From: Phenylobacterium deserti
GTDB taxonomy: Bacteria > Pseudomonadota > Alphaproteobacteria > Caulobacterales > Caulobacteraceae
DNA: 64,000 bases
Assembly (NCBI GenBank): GCA_943332615.1
Contig: CALQQB010000006.1
Location: forward strand, 43,348-107,347
Direction: 5' to 3'
The notes beneath the pieces are model-generated. The model was not told the origin of the DNA. It saw nothing but the letters and a program-made list of their open reading frames with translations, and did no database searches. Numbering within the stretch: position 1 is the stretch's first letter; each line of letters opens with the position of its first letter. Of this stretch, positions 1-8,842 are shown one piece after another. A program made the position numbers and the translations under genes.

Positions 1-1
1 G

Positions 2-247
2 AAGCTGGGCCACGCCCGCGCCATGGCGCTGCTGGTCCCCGCCCGCGCTGGGCTCCCCGTCGCCGAATACGCCGCCACGGTGGTCAAGAAAGCCGTGGTC
101 GGTACGGGCGGCGCCGACAAGGCCCAGGTCAGCTGGATGATCGCCCGCCTGCTGCCCACGGCCGGAAAGACCGTCGCCGACGCCGCCGACGCCCTGGCCG
201 TCGCTATCGCCCATGCCCACGGCCGCACCGTGCGGCGGGTAGCTTAG
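2..247 (+). CDS. ruvC: Holliday junction resolvase RuvC, C-terminal part (cut by window edge)
   Basis: The open frame runs in from the window edge and ends at TAG 245-247. The visible 81 residues match the C-terminal third of Ruv[12 protein letters not shown], then [20 protein letters not shown] and the closing [14 protein letters not shown] block, which carries the last acidic residues of the metal-binding active site. RuvC cuts Holliday junctions with RuvAB during recombination repair. The ORF-track start at 23 is an internal Met, not the true start. ruvA and ruvB normally follow ruvC in this group; here the next DNA is decayed sequence, so they are not directly downstream. Confidence 0.9.
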   Translation, partial: KLGHARAMALLVPARAGLPVAEYAATVVKKAVVGTGGADKAQVSWMIARLLPTAGKTVADAADALAVAIAHAHGRTVRRVA

Positions 248-646
248 CGAAGCCGGGGCGGGCAACGCCGAGCGCTTCGGCGCCCGGGGCCTGACCGCGG
301 GGATCAGATCGGCGGTGGCGTTGAACACGGCCACCAGAGGCTTGCCCTCCGGCGCGTCCTCGGCGCGCGCCTGGGGGCGGCCCGGTTCAGACCTACGAGC
401 AGGGCCAGGATTGGGACGGCCGTACGCCGCCGCGCGAGCGGCAGCACCCGTTGATCCGGCATACTCTACGCCTGGTCGTTGCGGTTCTCAGAGTAAAAAA
501 TGCTCTTCAATAAGATTATCTTTGCCGAAACCGCGGAAGTTCGCGACAATTGATAGTAAATAGAAACTTTCTCGGAGTCGCGCTGTCGCGCTTACCCTGG
601 CCGGCCGCTTGCCGGATACCGAAGGCGCGCGTCAGAAGGGTACAGC
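248..646. other. Non-coding or decayed stretch after ruvC
   Basis: No convincing gene is seen. On the minus strand a short frame near 300-360 reads EGKPLVAVFNATADLIPA, which looks protein-like but has no start or continuation, so it may be a gene remnant. From about 487 to 575 the sequence becomes AT-rich against a very GC-rich background, which would suit the old promoter of the broken gene starting at 647. Confidence 0.4.
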
Positions 647-1052
647 ATGACCCAATCCCGGACCGTCTTCCTGCTCCTCGTGGCCCTGGCTCCCGCCGCC
701 CAGGCGGCGACGCCGCCTCGCAGATCGAAGTCTCGGCGCCCCGCGATTTCGACCTGCCGCGCTTGATCGCCGTCTCGACGGCAAAAGAGCCGACGATTCA
801 TGGCTCTATCTGCGTGGCGCCGGGCGCAGGCCGCCCTATGCGGTGGCGGTGCTTGCGCAACGGGCGGACTTGAACGGCCAGGACCTCGGGTCGGCCCGCA
901 TCGTCCTGCAGACGCATCTCGGCGCCCGCAGCTAGCGCTGCGCGTTCTATGACCTTCAGACCACCTGGGTGATACAGTCGATGGACTCGATCCGGATCTG
1001 TGCCGGCCGGAGGTCGGAGGCGCGCTGCCGGCCGGTCGCCGGCGCAGATTAA
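647..1052 (+). pseudogene. Broken small secreted-protein gene
   Basis: An ATG at 647 follows a good ribosome binding site (agaaggg) and opens a typical signal peptide, MTQSRTVFLLLVALAPAAQA. The frame then stops at TGA 764. Protein-like sequence continues in the next frame (SQIEVSAPRDFDLPRL) and then in the third (KRADDSWLYLRGAGRRPPYA), which carries an in-frame TAG at 933-935 before reading RCAFYDLQTTWVIQSMDS to TAA 1050-1052. Two frameshifts plus a nonsense codon across one continuous protein-like reading indicate an inactivated gene for a periplasmic protein of about 130 residues. I do not recognise the family. Sequencing error could explain one lesion but hardly all three. Confidence 0.6.
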
Positions 1053-1173
1053 GCTGGCAGCCGCCTGACCGAGGCGGCGCTACCCAGCTAGAGTAACGGG
1101 CCGGCCTTTCGCGTATCCAGAGCAGTTTTACGGCTTTCGATGACTCAGACGTCTCCGAACTGACCTGACATCC

Positions 1174-1188
1174 TTAACCCGACATTAT
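1174..1188 (+). promoter_or_regulatory. Near-consensus CtrA site upstream of the chemotaxis receptor
   Basis: TTAACCCGACATTAT matches the CtrA consensus TTAA-N7-TTAA at seven of eight fixed bases. It lies 44 bases before the chosen receptor start. CtrA controls motility and chemotaxis genes in Caulobacterales. Binding is inferred from the motif alone. Confidence 0.4.
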
Positions 1189-1231
1189 CGCTGGCGTGGT
1201 TCCCTGCCTTACGGTGTTCAGGGAATTTGCT

Positions 1232-3118
1232 ATGGCAGTTGCAGTCAGGGTTTCGCGGCCCCGCGCGATCGAGCGTCTGGTGACCGGGGTCGTCGTCACC
1301 CTTGTGATGTTCGCGGTGGGCGCGGCGGCGATCAATGCCGGGATCGAAATCACGGCGCGCAAGGCCCGGATCACAGAGAACGCGCGCGACGCCAGCGAGG
1401 CCGCGGCGATGTTCGAACTGGTGGCCCTCAGCAAGCAGATCCAGCTCGACGTGGTCCAGGTGCAGCAGTTCCTGACCGCTGTGTCGGCGACCCGCGGCCT
1501 GGATGGCCTCGATGACGGCTGGGCGGAGTCGGCCGACCACGCCCGGGCCTTCAAACGTGACACCGCCCGCGCCCGCCTCCTGGCCGCCCAGCTTGACGAC
1601 AAGGCCCTGGAACGCGCGCTGGACGGCGCAGACGCCGCTTTCCCCGCCTTCTACGAGACAGGCCAGCGCATGGCGCATGCCTATGTTGATGGCGGCCCGA
1701 CGGCTGGAAACGCGCTGATGGCTGAATTCGACGGCTCCGCCGCCCGCTTGACCCAGTCGCTCGAGGCCACGCGGGGCGCGATGGCCCGGCTGCTGAAGGA
1801 ATCGGCGATCTCCGACAGGTCGTTGGAAGAAAGCATGGGCCAGCGCCAGCTGATCCTGCTGACGATCGGGGCCGCGGTCGCCACCACCGTGGGCGGGCTG
1901 GTGGTCATCCTGATATTGCGCCGCAAGTTTCTGAGCCCCTTGGGCAGCCTCGTCGACTACATGAAGCAGCTCGCGGACGGCCACTACGAGCATCCGGTTC
2001 CCGTGCCCCAGTCCCCGGACGAGCTCGGCGCCATGGCGACCTCCATCGCCGTCTTCCGCGAGGCCGCCATGGAGCGCCGGGAGGCGCGGCTGGCCCGAGA
2101 CTCCGAGCGCGAAGCCGAGGATGCCGCCCGGCTCGACCGCGCGCGCGAACGCGACGTTGCGGAACGTGAGCGGATCGCCGCCGTCTCGGCGCTGGCCGAT
2201 GGGCTTGCACGGATGTCCGAAGGGGACCTGACCTTCCGGATCGACGCCCGCCTGGCGCCGGACTATGAGCGGCTGAAGAACGACTTCAACGGCGCCGCCG
2301 CCAAGCTGGGGGCCGCGATCGGCGACATCGGCGCCGCCTCGGGACTGGTCGGCTCCAGCTCCGAGGAAATCGCCACGGTCTCCAGCCACCTGTCGCGCCG
2401 CACGGAATCCCAGGCGGCGAGCCTGGAGGAAACCGCCGCCGCCCTGGACCAGATCACCGCCACCGTAAAGAGCACCGCCGTACGCGCCGGAGAGGCCCGG
2501 GACGTGATCGCCCAGACGCGTCACGACGCGCGCGAGACCGACGAAGTCCTTACCGCCGCCGTGACGGCCGTGAACGAGATCGAGACCTCGTCGAAGCAGA
2601 TCGGTCAGATCATCGGCGTGATCGACGAGATCGCCTTCCAGACCAACCTGCTGGCGCTCAATGCCGGCGTCGAGGCGGCCCGCGCCGGCGACGCCGGGCG
2701 GGGCTTCGCGGTGGTGGCCTCCGAGGTGCGCGCCCTGGCGCAACGCTCGGCCGCCGCCGCCAAGGAGATCAAGGCCCTGATCGCCACCTCCTCCGACCGG
2801 GTCAGCGAGGGCGTCAGCCTCGTCACCCAGACCGGAAAGGCGCTCGGCCGGATGCTGACGCGGATCGAATCCATGTCGGGGATCGTCGCCTCCATCTCCA
2901 CCTCGGCCGGCGAGCAGGCGACCGGCCTGTCGCAGATCAACTCGGCGGTGAACCAGATGGACCAGATCACCCAGCAGAACGCCGCCATGGTCGAGCAGGC
3001 CGCCGCCGCGGCCTACTCCCTGAAGGACCAGTTTGGCGCCCTGTCCGACCTCGTCGGAACCTTCCGCACCCCCGACGCCGGCGCCGGCACGCCGTTGGCG
3101 CGCCGGGCAGCCTGACAC
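1232..3118 (+). CDS. Methyl-accepting chemotaxis protein
   Basis: Inner-membrane chemoreceptor of about 627 residues. In order: a short cytoplasmic tail, TM1 (about residues 15-37), a periplasmic helical sensor rich in Ala and Asp, TM2 (LILLTIGAAVATTVGGLVVI), a HAMP segment beginning RRKFLSPLGSLVDYM, and the long signalling coiled coil. The hairpin tip IDEIAFQTNLLALNAGVEAA is the signature that contacts CheA and CheW. No C-terminal NWETF-type methyltransferase tether is present. The ATG at 1232 (MAVAVRV) is preferred over the GTG at 1196 because aggga lies just upstream. No che genes are nearby, so it is an isolated receptor, possibly under CtrA control. The ligand cannot be read from the sequence. 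Confidence 0.93.
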
Positions 3119-3145
3119 TAAGGTCGGGGGACTGGCTCTGATACC

Positions 3146-3475
3146 TCAGGGCCAGTCGAGCTTCCGGCGCGGCTCGGCTTCATAGGTCCCCGGCGCATAC
3201 CGCTTCGGCGCCAGTTGCGCGCAGCGCCGGTGCGCCACGTCCTCCACCTTCTCCAGCCGCCGCAGCGACCGCCGCTCGCCGCCCCGCCAGGGCGTCGACC
3301 GCGCCGCCTCGCAGGCCAGCCGGTAAAACCCCGCCGCCTTCGCCGCCAGGTACATCTGGACGAACGCCGGATCGGCCCGCATCCAGTTGTACACCGTGCC
3401 AACGCACGGCGCATCCGGCGCGCGGCAGACCTGTTGCAGCGACTGGCCCGCCACCACCCCGTTCCTCACCCGCAC
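3146..3475 (-). pseudogene. Phage small-terminase-like (Sf6-type HTH) gene remnant
   Basis: The 109-residue frame carries a helix-turn-helix segment resembling Sf6-type small terminase subunits (SLQQVCRAPDAPCVGTVYNW, then ADPAFVQMYLAAKAAGF) and a family-like end, QLAPKRYAP. These proteins bind phage packaging DNA, and many chromosomal copies are relics. The GTG chosen by the ORF track falls inside the expected domain and has no ribosome binding site. The frame is open upstream into the nitroreductase gene, so the N-terminus is probably lost. It may still be a small expressed protein. A second, more damaged relative lies on the other side of the nitroreductase at about 4340-4646. Confidence 0.5.
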
Positions 3476-3491
3476 CAGCGAGGAGGTGAGT

Positions 3492-4178
3492 CTACGCCGC
3501 CTCGTCGCCGAAGCCGACGAACACGGCGGCCTCGGCCACGGACTTGCGTTCGGACACCACGGCGTTTGCCGGGAAGCTTTCGTCCGGCCAGCCCAGGGCG
3601 ATGCTTTTCATGATCACCTGATCGTCGGCGATGCCGGCGTGCTCGCGCACCACCGGGGACTGCATGATGCCCTGGCTGTTGATCACCGCGCCCAGTCCGC
3701 GAGACCAGGCGGCGTTGACCAGGGCGGTCGCCACCGCGCCGCAGTCGAAGGGCGTGTCGTCACTGCCGTCCAGCACGCGGTCGTAGGTCACGATCACGCA
3801 GACCGGAGCGTCGAACTGGCGGAAGCCGCGCAGCACCCAGTCCTGGCGCATGTCCTTGTCGTCGCGCGCGATGCCCATGGCGGAGAACAACTGCTTGGCG
3901 ACGCCAACCTGCCGGTCGCGGTGCAGACCCGCAAAGGCCTGGCCGGTGCGGAACTCGCGCGATTGCGGAACACCCGCCACCGTCCGCTCGGTGTTGCCGG
4001 CGCGGATCCGGTCCAGCGGTTCGCCGGTGACGATGTAGAAATTCCACGGCTGGGTGTTCATCGACGACGGCGCGCGCATCGCCAGGCCGATGATTTCCTC
4101 GATCAGCGCCCTGGGCACTGGATCGGGCTTGTAACCGCGGATGCTTCGGCGACCGAGGATGACGTCGTCGAACTGCAT
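3492..4178 (-). CDS. Nitroreductase family FMN oxidoreductase
   Basis: 228 residues, the usual length for the family. The FMN-phosphate motif RRSIRGY is at residues 10-16, followed by the conserved APSSMNTQPWNFYIV segment. The C-terminal part GLGAVINSQGIMQSPVVREH and ALGWPDE fits the dimer and FMN contacts. Members reduce nitroaromatics, quinones or enones with NAD(P)H in the cytoplasm; the substrate here cannot be inferred. The start at 4178 follows a CAGGGG-like ribosome binding site. It lies between two decayed terminase-like fragments, so it may have arrived with mobile DNA, although its composition looks like the rest of the window. Confidence 0.88.
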   Translation of the reverse strand: MQFDDVILGRRSIRGYKPDPVPRALIEEIIGLAMRAPSSMNTQPWNFYIVTGEPLDRIRAGNTERTVAGVPQSREFRTGQAFAGLHRDRQVGVAKQLFSAMGIARDDKDMRQDWVLRGFRQFDAPVCVIVTYDRVLDGSDDTPFDCGAVATALVNAAWSRGLGAVINSQGIMQSPVVREHAGIADDQVIMKSIALGWPDESFPANAVVSERKSVAEAAVFVGFGDEAA

Positions 4179-4339
4179 TTAGGACCCCTGAGATAGCTCG
4201 GTTTCAATCGCCAGCGCGGTATCAGCTTCACTCTGACCGGCCGCGCAAGCCCGCAGAGGGCGCGCCGTGTTCGGAACCCGGAGCCCGCTTGCCGACCCGA
4301 TTTAGCCGCATCGCATGACCAAGTCGACGGGCCCGTCCC

Positions 4340-4646
4340 GATCCTGAGCCCGAGGGGCTGAAGCTGCGGCTGGTCGCGCGCCTGCGGGGAGGGGGCTGGT
4401 GTCGGCGGTGTGCGCGCGGACACTTGTGCGGACGCGGCCGGACTTCGCCGCGGCGGTGGCGCAGGCGTGCGTGGACCGGGAGGACATCTATCAGGAGCAG
4501 ACGTACGAGATCGCGATGCAGGCGCACGTGATCGGCGCGCGGGAGGCGCGGCGGCGGATGGCGCCGCTGTCGAAGCAGCTGACGCGGCTGCGCAAGCGGC
4601 CGGGGTGGACGCGGCGGAGATGGTGTTTCGGTTGCGGGGCCGATAA
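4340..4646 (+). pseudogene. Second small-terminase-like remnant, frameshifted
   Basis: Reading across frames gives LKLRLVARLRGGG, then LVSAVCAR, then RTRPDFAAAVAQACVDREDIY and a basic tail, and finally VDAAEMVFRLRGR ending at TAA 4646. Compared with the minus-strand fragment at 3146-3475, the stretch between VCAR and RTRP lacks the PDAPCVGTVYNW block, so the recognition helix appears deleted. At least two frame changes are needed to read it through. I infer a degraded homologue of the phage terminase-like family. Confidence 0.4.
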
Positions 4647-4688
4647 GCCGTCTCGAACTCTTCGCGGAGTTTCGGTAGGACGTCTCCC

Positions 4689-5465
4689 ATGACCCGCCAC
4701 ATCCGCTTCGACGCCATCGACAATTTCCGAGACTTCGGGGACTACGCCGCCGGTGCGCGGCGGCTGAAGCGGGGCCTGCTGTATCGCGCGGCGAACCAGG
4801 CGATGGCGACTGAAGCGGACCTGGAGAAGCTGGCCGGGCTCAACCTGTCGGTGATCGTCGATCTGCGCCGCGCCAACGAGCGGGAGAGGAGCCCCAGCCG
4901 GCGCTGGGACGGCTTCGCCGCCGAGGTGATCGAGAACGACATCGGCCAGGACAGCGCCGACGAATGGTCGACGTTCATCGCGGACTCCGATCTCAGCGTC
5001 GGCTCGTTCCACGGCTATATGATGGACTACTATCGCCAGGCGCCGTTCCAGAGGCGGCACATCGACCTGTACCAGCGCTACTTCCGCGCCCTGGCGGCGA
5101 CGGAGGGGCCGATCCTGGTGCACTGCGCGGCCGGCAAGGACCGCACGGGTATCATCTGCGCGCTCACCCACCACGTGGCGGGCGTCCACGACGACGACAT
5201 GGTCGCCGACTACCTCCTGACCAATGATCACGACCGCATGGTCGCGCGCCTGCCCACCATTCGCGAACATGTGACCCAGGCGGCCGGCGGCCGGGTCGCG
5301 ACCGATGCGGCGCTGATCACGGCGATGCGGGTGGAGGCGGCGTATCTGGAGGAAGCCTTCGCGGTGATGCGCGAGCAAGCTGGCTCGCTGGACGGATACC
5401 TGGACGACGTCCTGGGCCTGGACGCGACCCTGCGCGGGCGCATCCACGACCGGCTGCTGGCGTGA
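4689..5465 (+). CDS. Protein tyrosine/serine phosphatase
   Basis: 258 residues of the bacterial tyrosine phosphatase family with the active-site loop HCAAGKDRTG (Cys146 nucleophile, Arg152 phosphate binding). The N-terminus MTRHIRFDAIDNFRDFGDY and RRGLLYRA-like RLKRGLLYRAA segment are typical of the family, as is VIVDLRRANERE before the catalytic loop. The protein is cytoplasmic with no signal peptide. The natural substrate is unknown; relatives act on phosphotyrosine, phosphoserine or phosphoinositides. It stands as a single gene, 64 bases before the aminotransferase. Confidence 0.87.
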   Translation: MTRHIRFDAIDNFRDFGDYAAGARRLKRGLLYRAANQAMATEADLEKLAGLNLSVIVDLRRANERERSPSRRWDGFAAEVIENDIGQDSADEWSTFIADSDLSVGSFHGYMMDYYRQAPFQRRHIDLYQRYFRALAATEGPILVHCAAGKDRTGIICALTHHVAGVHDDDMVADYLLTNDHDRMVARLPTIREHVTQAAGGRVATDAALITAMRVEAAYLEEAFAVMREQAGSLDGYLDDVLGLDATLRGRIHDRLLA

Positions 5466-5529
5466 CCCGGTTGCGCTGACGCAGGGTGACGCCGTAGACA
5501 ACGCGGCCTCGCCAGAGCCCGGAGCCGTC

Positions 5530-6702
5530 ATGCAAAGTTTCCAGCCGCCACACCGTGTTCTGATGGGGCCCGGCCCCTCCGACGTCAGCCCGCGCGTGCT
5601 GGCCGCTCTGGCGCGGCCGACCATCGGGCACCTGGACCCCGAGTTCCAGGCGCTGATGGAGGAGATCAAGGGCGCGCTGCAGCGGCTGATGAACGCCCCG
5701 GACCATGCCTGTATCCCGCTGCCCGCACCGGGCACGGCCGGCATGGAAGCGGCGATCATGAACCTGCTGGAGCCCGGCGACCGCGCGGTGATCGCTGTGA
5801 ACGGGGCGTTCGGCGGGCGGATGGCCGACATGGCCGGGCGCGCGGGCGCCACCGTGGTGACGGTGGATCACGAATGGGGCAAGCCGGTGGACCCGGACCG
5901 GGTGGCCGCCGCCCTGGCCGAGGCGCCGACAAAGGTGCTGGCGTTCGTGCACGCCGAGACCTCGACCGGCGTGCGCAGCGACGCGGCGACGCTGTGCGCC
6001 CTTGCGAAGACCCACAGGGCGCTGTCGATCGTGGACTGCGTGACCTCGCTGGGCGGGATCCCGGTGGATGTGGCGGCCTGGGGCGCGGATGTCGTCTATT
6101 CCGGTACCCAGAAATGCCTATCGGCGCCGCCCGGCCTGTCGCCGATCGCCATCTCCAAGGCCGCCCAGGCGGCGATCAGCGGGCGCAAGGAAAAGGTCCG
6201 GAACTGGCTTTTGGATTTCAACCTGATCATGGCCTACTGGGGCGGTGAGGGCGGGCGGACCTATCACCACACGGCCCCGATCAACGCCCTCTATGGGCTC
6301 CATGAGTCGCTGGTTGCGCTGTTTGAGGAGGGTCATCAGGCAGCGATGGTGCGCCATGCGCGGACGCATGAGGCGCTGGCGGCTGGGGTCGAGGCCCTGG
6401 GGCTGACGTTCCTGGTCGAGCCCAAATGGCGGCTGCCGCAGTTGAACACGGTGATCGTGCCGGACGGGGTCGACGAGGCGGCGGTGCGGACCCATGTGCT
6501 GAAGGCCTGGGACCTGGAGATCGGCGCCGGCCTGGGGCCGCTGAAGGGCAAGGTCTGGCGGATCGGGCTGATGGGCGCCTCGGCGACGCCGTGGCATGTG
6601 CGGCTGTGCCTGACCGCGCTCAGCGAGGCGCTGGCGGCGCAGGGGGTGCAGACCCCGGTGGCGGATGCGATCGCGGCGGCGGACAAGGTATTGGCGGCGT
6701 AG
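5530..6702 (+). CDS. Class V PLP aminotransferase (alanine/serine-glyoxylate type)
   Basis: 390 residues. The opening HRVLMGPGPSDVSPRVL and PAPGTAGMEAAIMNLLEPGD are hallmarks of the alanine-glyoxylate and serine-glyoxylate aminotransferase family. The PLP lysine is Lys195 in SGTQKCLSAPPGL, with the cofactor Asp in SIVDCVTSLGG. The enzyme would move an amino group from alanine or serine to glyoxylate, linking glycine, serine and glyoxylate metabolism. Conserved C-terminal residues (WRIGLMG) are present. Which donor is used cannot be settled by eye. Confidence 0.88.
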   Translation: MQSFQPPHRVLMGPGPSDVSPRVLAALARPTIGHLDPEFQALMEEIKGALQRLMNAPDHACIPLPAPGTAGMEAAIMNLLEPGDRAVIAVNGAFGGRMADMAGRAGATVVTVDHEWGKPVDPDRVAAALAEAPTKVLAFVHAETSTGVRSDAATLCALAKTHRALSIVDCVTSLGGIPVDVAAWGADVVYSGTQKCLSAPPGLSPIAISKAAQAAISGRKEKVRNWLLDFNLIMAYWGGEGGRTYHHTAPINALYGLHESLVALFEEGHQAAMVRHARTHEALAAGVEALGLTFLVEPKWRLPQLNTVIVPDGVDEAAVRTHVLKAWDLEIGAGLGPLKGKVWRIGLMGASATPWHVRLCLTALSEALAAQGVQTPVADAIAAADKVLAA

Positions 6703-6796
6703 GCGGCCCGACGCGGCGTCACCATCGACAAGCCCGCCCGTCTCACTAACGTGCCCTCATGGCGCCGTCGCGAAGAGCGGCCCGCAAAAGGGGGAT

Positions 6797-8263
6797 ATGC
6801 GCTTGACCACCGAACCCGCCGCCGACGTGCCCGCCGTTCCTCTATTGGGGGTCGCCGAATTGGGCGGGGACGGGAAGCTCAGTCGTGGGGCGCTGGCGTG
6901 GTCGATCTTCGAGGGCGGGCGCGACCCCTACGTCATCCTGATGACGATCTACATCTTCATGCCCTACGTCTCGGCGACGATGGTCGGCGATCCGGTCAGG
7001 GGCCAGGGGCTGATCGCGCAGTTCCAGCAATATGCCGGCTGGATCGTGATGGCGACGGCGCCGTTCCTGGGCGCCTCGGTGGACAAGCTGGGGCCGCGCA
7101 AGGGCTGGCTGGCGCTGGTGGTGACGGGCATGGTCCCGCTGATCGCGGCGCTGTGGCTGGCCAAGCCGGACCTGTCGGGCCTGTCGATCATCGCCACGAT
7201 GTCGATCGCCATGCTGGTCAATGTGCTGTTCGCCTACTCGGAGGTGCTGCACAACTCCCTGCTCGTGCGGGCCGCGGGTCTAGGCGCCGCGCACAAGGCC
7301 TCGGGCCTGGCACTGAGCCTGGGCAACGCCGCCTCGGTGGTGGCGCTGGCGTTTACCGCCTGGGCCTTCGCCCTGCCGGGCAAGGTGGCTTGGAGCTTCG
7401 TGCCGGCTTCGCCCCTGTTCGGCCTGAACCCCGCGACCCATGAGCCGGAGCGGGTGGTGGCCATCCTTTCGGCGATCATCCTGGCGCTGGGGTCGATCCC
7501 GCTGTTCCTGTTCACCCCGGACGCGCCGCGCTCGGGCGTCTCGATCCCCCGGGCTTTCGCGGACGGGGCGAAGGACCTGCTGGGCATGCTGAGGACCGTC
7601 GGGCGCTATCGCGACGCGGTGATCTACCTGGGCTCGCGGATGCTGTTCGTGGACGGCATGAACGGAGTGCTGTTCTTCTCCGGCGTGCTGGCGGCCGGGG
7701 TGATGAAGTGGGGACCGCTGGAGCTGCTGACCCAGGGCATCGTGCTGTCGATCGTGGCGGTGTTCGGCGGCTTCGTGGGCCGCTGGCTTGACGAGCGCGT
7801 CGGGCCGAAGAACGCGCTGAAGATCGAGATCTTCATGACCATTCTGACCTTGATCGCCATTCTGGGCATGCGGCCCGACCGCATCCTCTACCTCTGGCCG
7901 TACGACGCCGCCGCGCATGCGCCGCTGTGGAACGGGCCGGTGTTCACGACCCTGCCGAACCTGGTGTTCCTGCTGATCGGGTTCACCAATGCGATTTTCA
8001 TCACCGGCCAGTACGCCTCGGCGCGCACGGCGCTGACCCGGCTGACCCCGCCGAGCCAGACCGGAGCCTTCTTCGGGGTCTATGCGCTGTCGGGAGTGGC
8101 GACCGCTTGGCTGGCGCCCAGCCTGGTCAATCTCGGCACCAGCCTGACCCACAGCCAGCAGGGCGGATTCGCCACCATCATCCTGCTGCTGGTGCTGGGT
8201 CTGATCGGGCTGTTCTTCGTGAAGGGCGGCGGGAAACAGTCAAGCTTCTCCGCCGATATCTGA
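6797..8263 (+). CDS. MFS transporter, UMF1/Atg22-like
   Basis: About 488 residues with roughly twelve hydrophobic helices. The C-terminal part NAIFITGQYASARTALTRLTP followed by GAFFGVYALSG is characteristic of the UMF1 (Atg22-like) branch of the major facilitator superfamily. The ATG at 6797 is chosen over the ORF-track start because AAAAGGGGG lies just before it and the membrane protein reads naturally from MRLTTEPAAD. The substrate is unknown; the eukaryotic relative Atg22 exports amino acids from vacuoles. It is the last gene before the AT-rich pilin leader. Confidence 0.82.
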   Translation: MRLTTEPAADVPAVPLLGVAELGGDGKLSRGALAWSIFEGGRDPYVILMTIYIFMPYVSATMVGDPVRGQGLIAQFQQYAGWIVMATAPFLGASVDKLGPRKGWLALVVTGMVPLIAALWLAKPDLSGLSIIATMSIAMLVNVLFAYSEVLHNSLLVRAAGLGAAHKASGLALSLGNAASVVALAFTAWAFALPGKVAWSFVPASPLFGLNPATHEPERVVAILSAIILALGSIPLFLFTPDAPRSGVSIPRAFADGAKDLLGMLRTVGRYRDAVIYLGSRMLFVDGMNGVLFFSGVLAAGVMKWGPLELLTQGIVLSIVAVFGGFVGRWLDERVGPKNALKIEIFMTILTLIAILGMRPDRILYLWPYDAAAHAPLWNGPVFTTLPNLVFLLIGFTNAIFITGQYASARTALTRLTPPSQTGAFFGVYALSGVATAWLAPSLVNLGTSLTHSQQGGFATIILLLVLGLIGLFFVKGGGKQSSFSADI

Positions 8264-8473
8264 CTGATTTTACATCACAATATCGATTGTTTTCATTACA
8301 TGGTTTCTAGAAATAAACTATGAATACTTATGCATATTGTAGGAATATTAGTATTCTGGATTCATGAGCCATTAAGTGGGCGGGTAGACATTGAACGTGA
8401 TCTTGGGGCGAGCAGGCGAGAGCTTGAAGGCCCTCACACAAACAGTCTGCTCGCCAACTTAGGAGAAGAGCCC
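8264..8473 (+). promoter_or_regulatory. AT-rich promoter and leader of the Flp pilin gene, with leader hairpin
   Basis: The first 100 bases are strikingly AT-rich for this genome, which fits a strong promoter, although I see no clean sigma70 -35/-10 pair. A perfect 9-bp inverted repeat, GGCGAGCAG (8407-8415) and CTGCTCGCC (8447-8455), with a 31-base loop, lies just before the AGGAGAAG ribosome binding site. In the transcript it would form a stem ending about 6 bases before the Shine-Dalgarno sequence, so it could stabilise the mRNA or affect translation. Confidence 0.5.
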
Positions 8474-8653
8474 ATGTCGAAGTTCATGACCCGCTTCATG
8501 AAGGATGAATCCGGCGCCACCGCCATCGAGTATGGCCTGATCGCCGCCCTGATCGCCGTCGTCCTCGTGGGCGCCCTGCAGGCCGTGGGCACCAGCCTCG
8601 GCGGCGCCTTCACGAAGATCAGCACCGACGTCAGCGCCGCGACCGCCGGCTAG
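8474..8653 (+). CDS. Flp/PilA family type IVb pilin
   Basis: A 59-residue prepilin. The short basic leader MSKFMTRFMKDESG ends in the Gly that prepilin peptidase cuts, and the mature protein begins ATAIEYGLIAALIAV with Glu at position 5 and Tyr at 6, the Flp signature. The hydrophobic helix forms the pilus core and the membrane anchor before assembly. The start has an excellent ribosome binding site, AGGAGAAG. A strong terminator follows, so it is probably transcribed alone and abundantly. The pilus machine genes (cpaB onward) are not in this window. Confidence 0.95.
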   Translation: MSKFMTRFMKDESGATAIEYGLIAALIAVVLVGALQAVGTSLGGAFTKISTDVSAATAG

Positions 8654-8712
8654 ACTATCCGCCGGGCCCGGTCGGGACTAGCGTAGACCCCGTCCAGGGT
8701 CCGGCATTGAGG

Positions 8713-8744
8713 AGGCCCCCGGCGGAGACGCCGGGGGCCTTTTT
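8713..8744 (+). terminator. Intrinsic terminator after the pilin gene
   Basis: A perfect 12-bp stem AGGCCCCCGGCG/CGCCGGGGGCCT with a GAGA tetraloop is followed by TTTTT. It ends the pilin transcript 60 bases after its stop codon and before the peptidase gene, which would give much more pilin than peptidase. Confidence 0.92.
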
Positions 8745-8842
8745 CGTGCTCCGCGCCCGCCGTTCGATTTCCGCGGGCGTTAGCGTCTCGGAAACCCTCC
8801 GTTCACTTCCCGCGCGCAAGATGCGTTCAGGAGTTGTTATCC

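Noticed and set aside
1145-3118. 657-residue minus-strand ORF over the chemotaxis receptor
   Set aside because: It mirrors the receptor gene, is made of Gly/Arg/Asp-rich shadow sequence and has no domain, whereas the plus-strand frame is a clear MCP.
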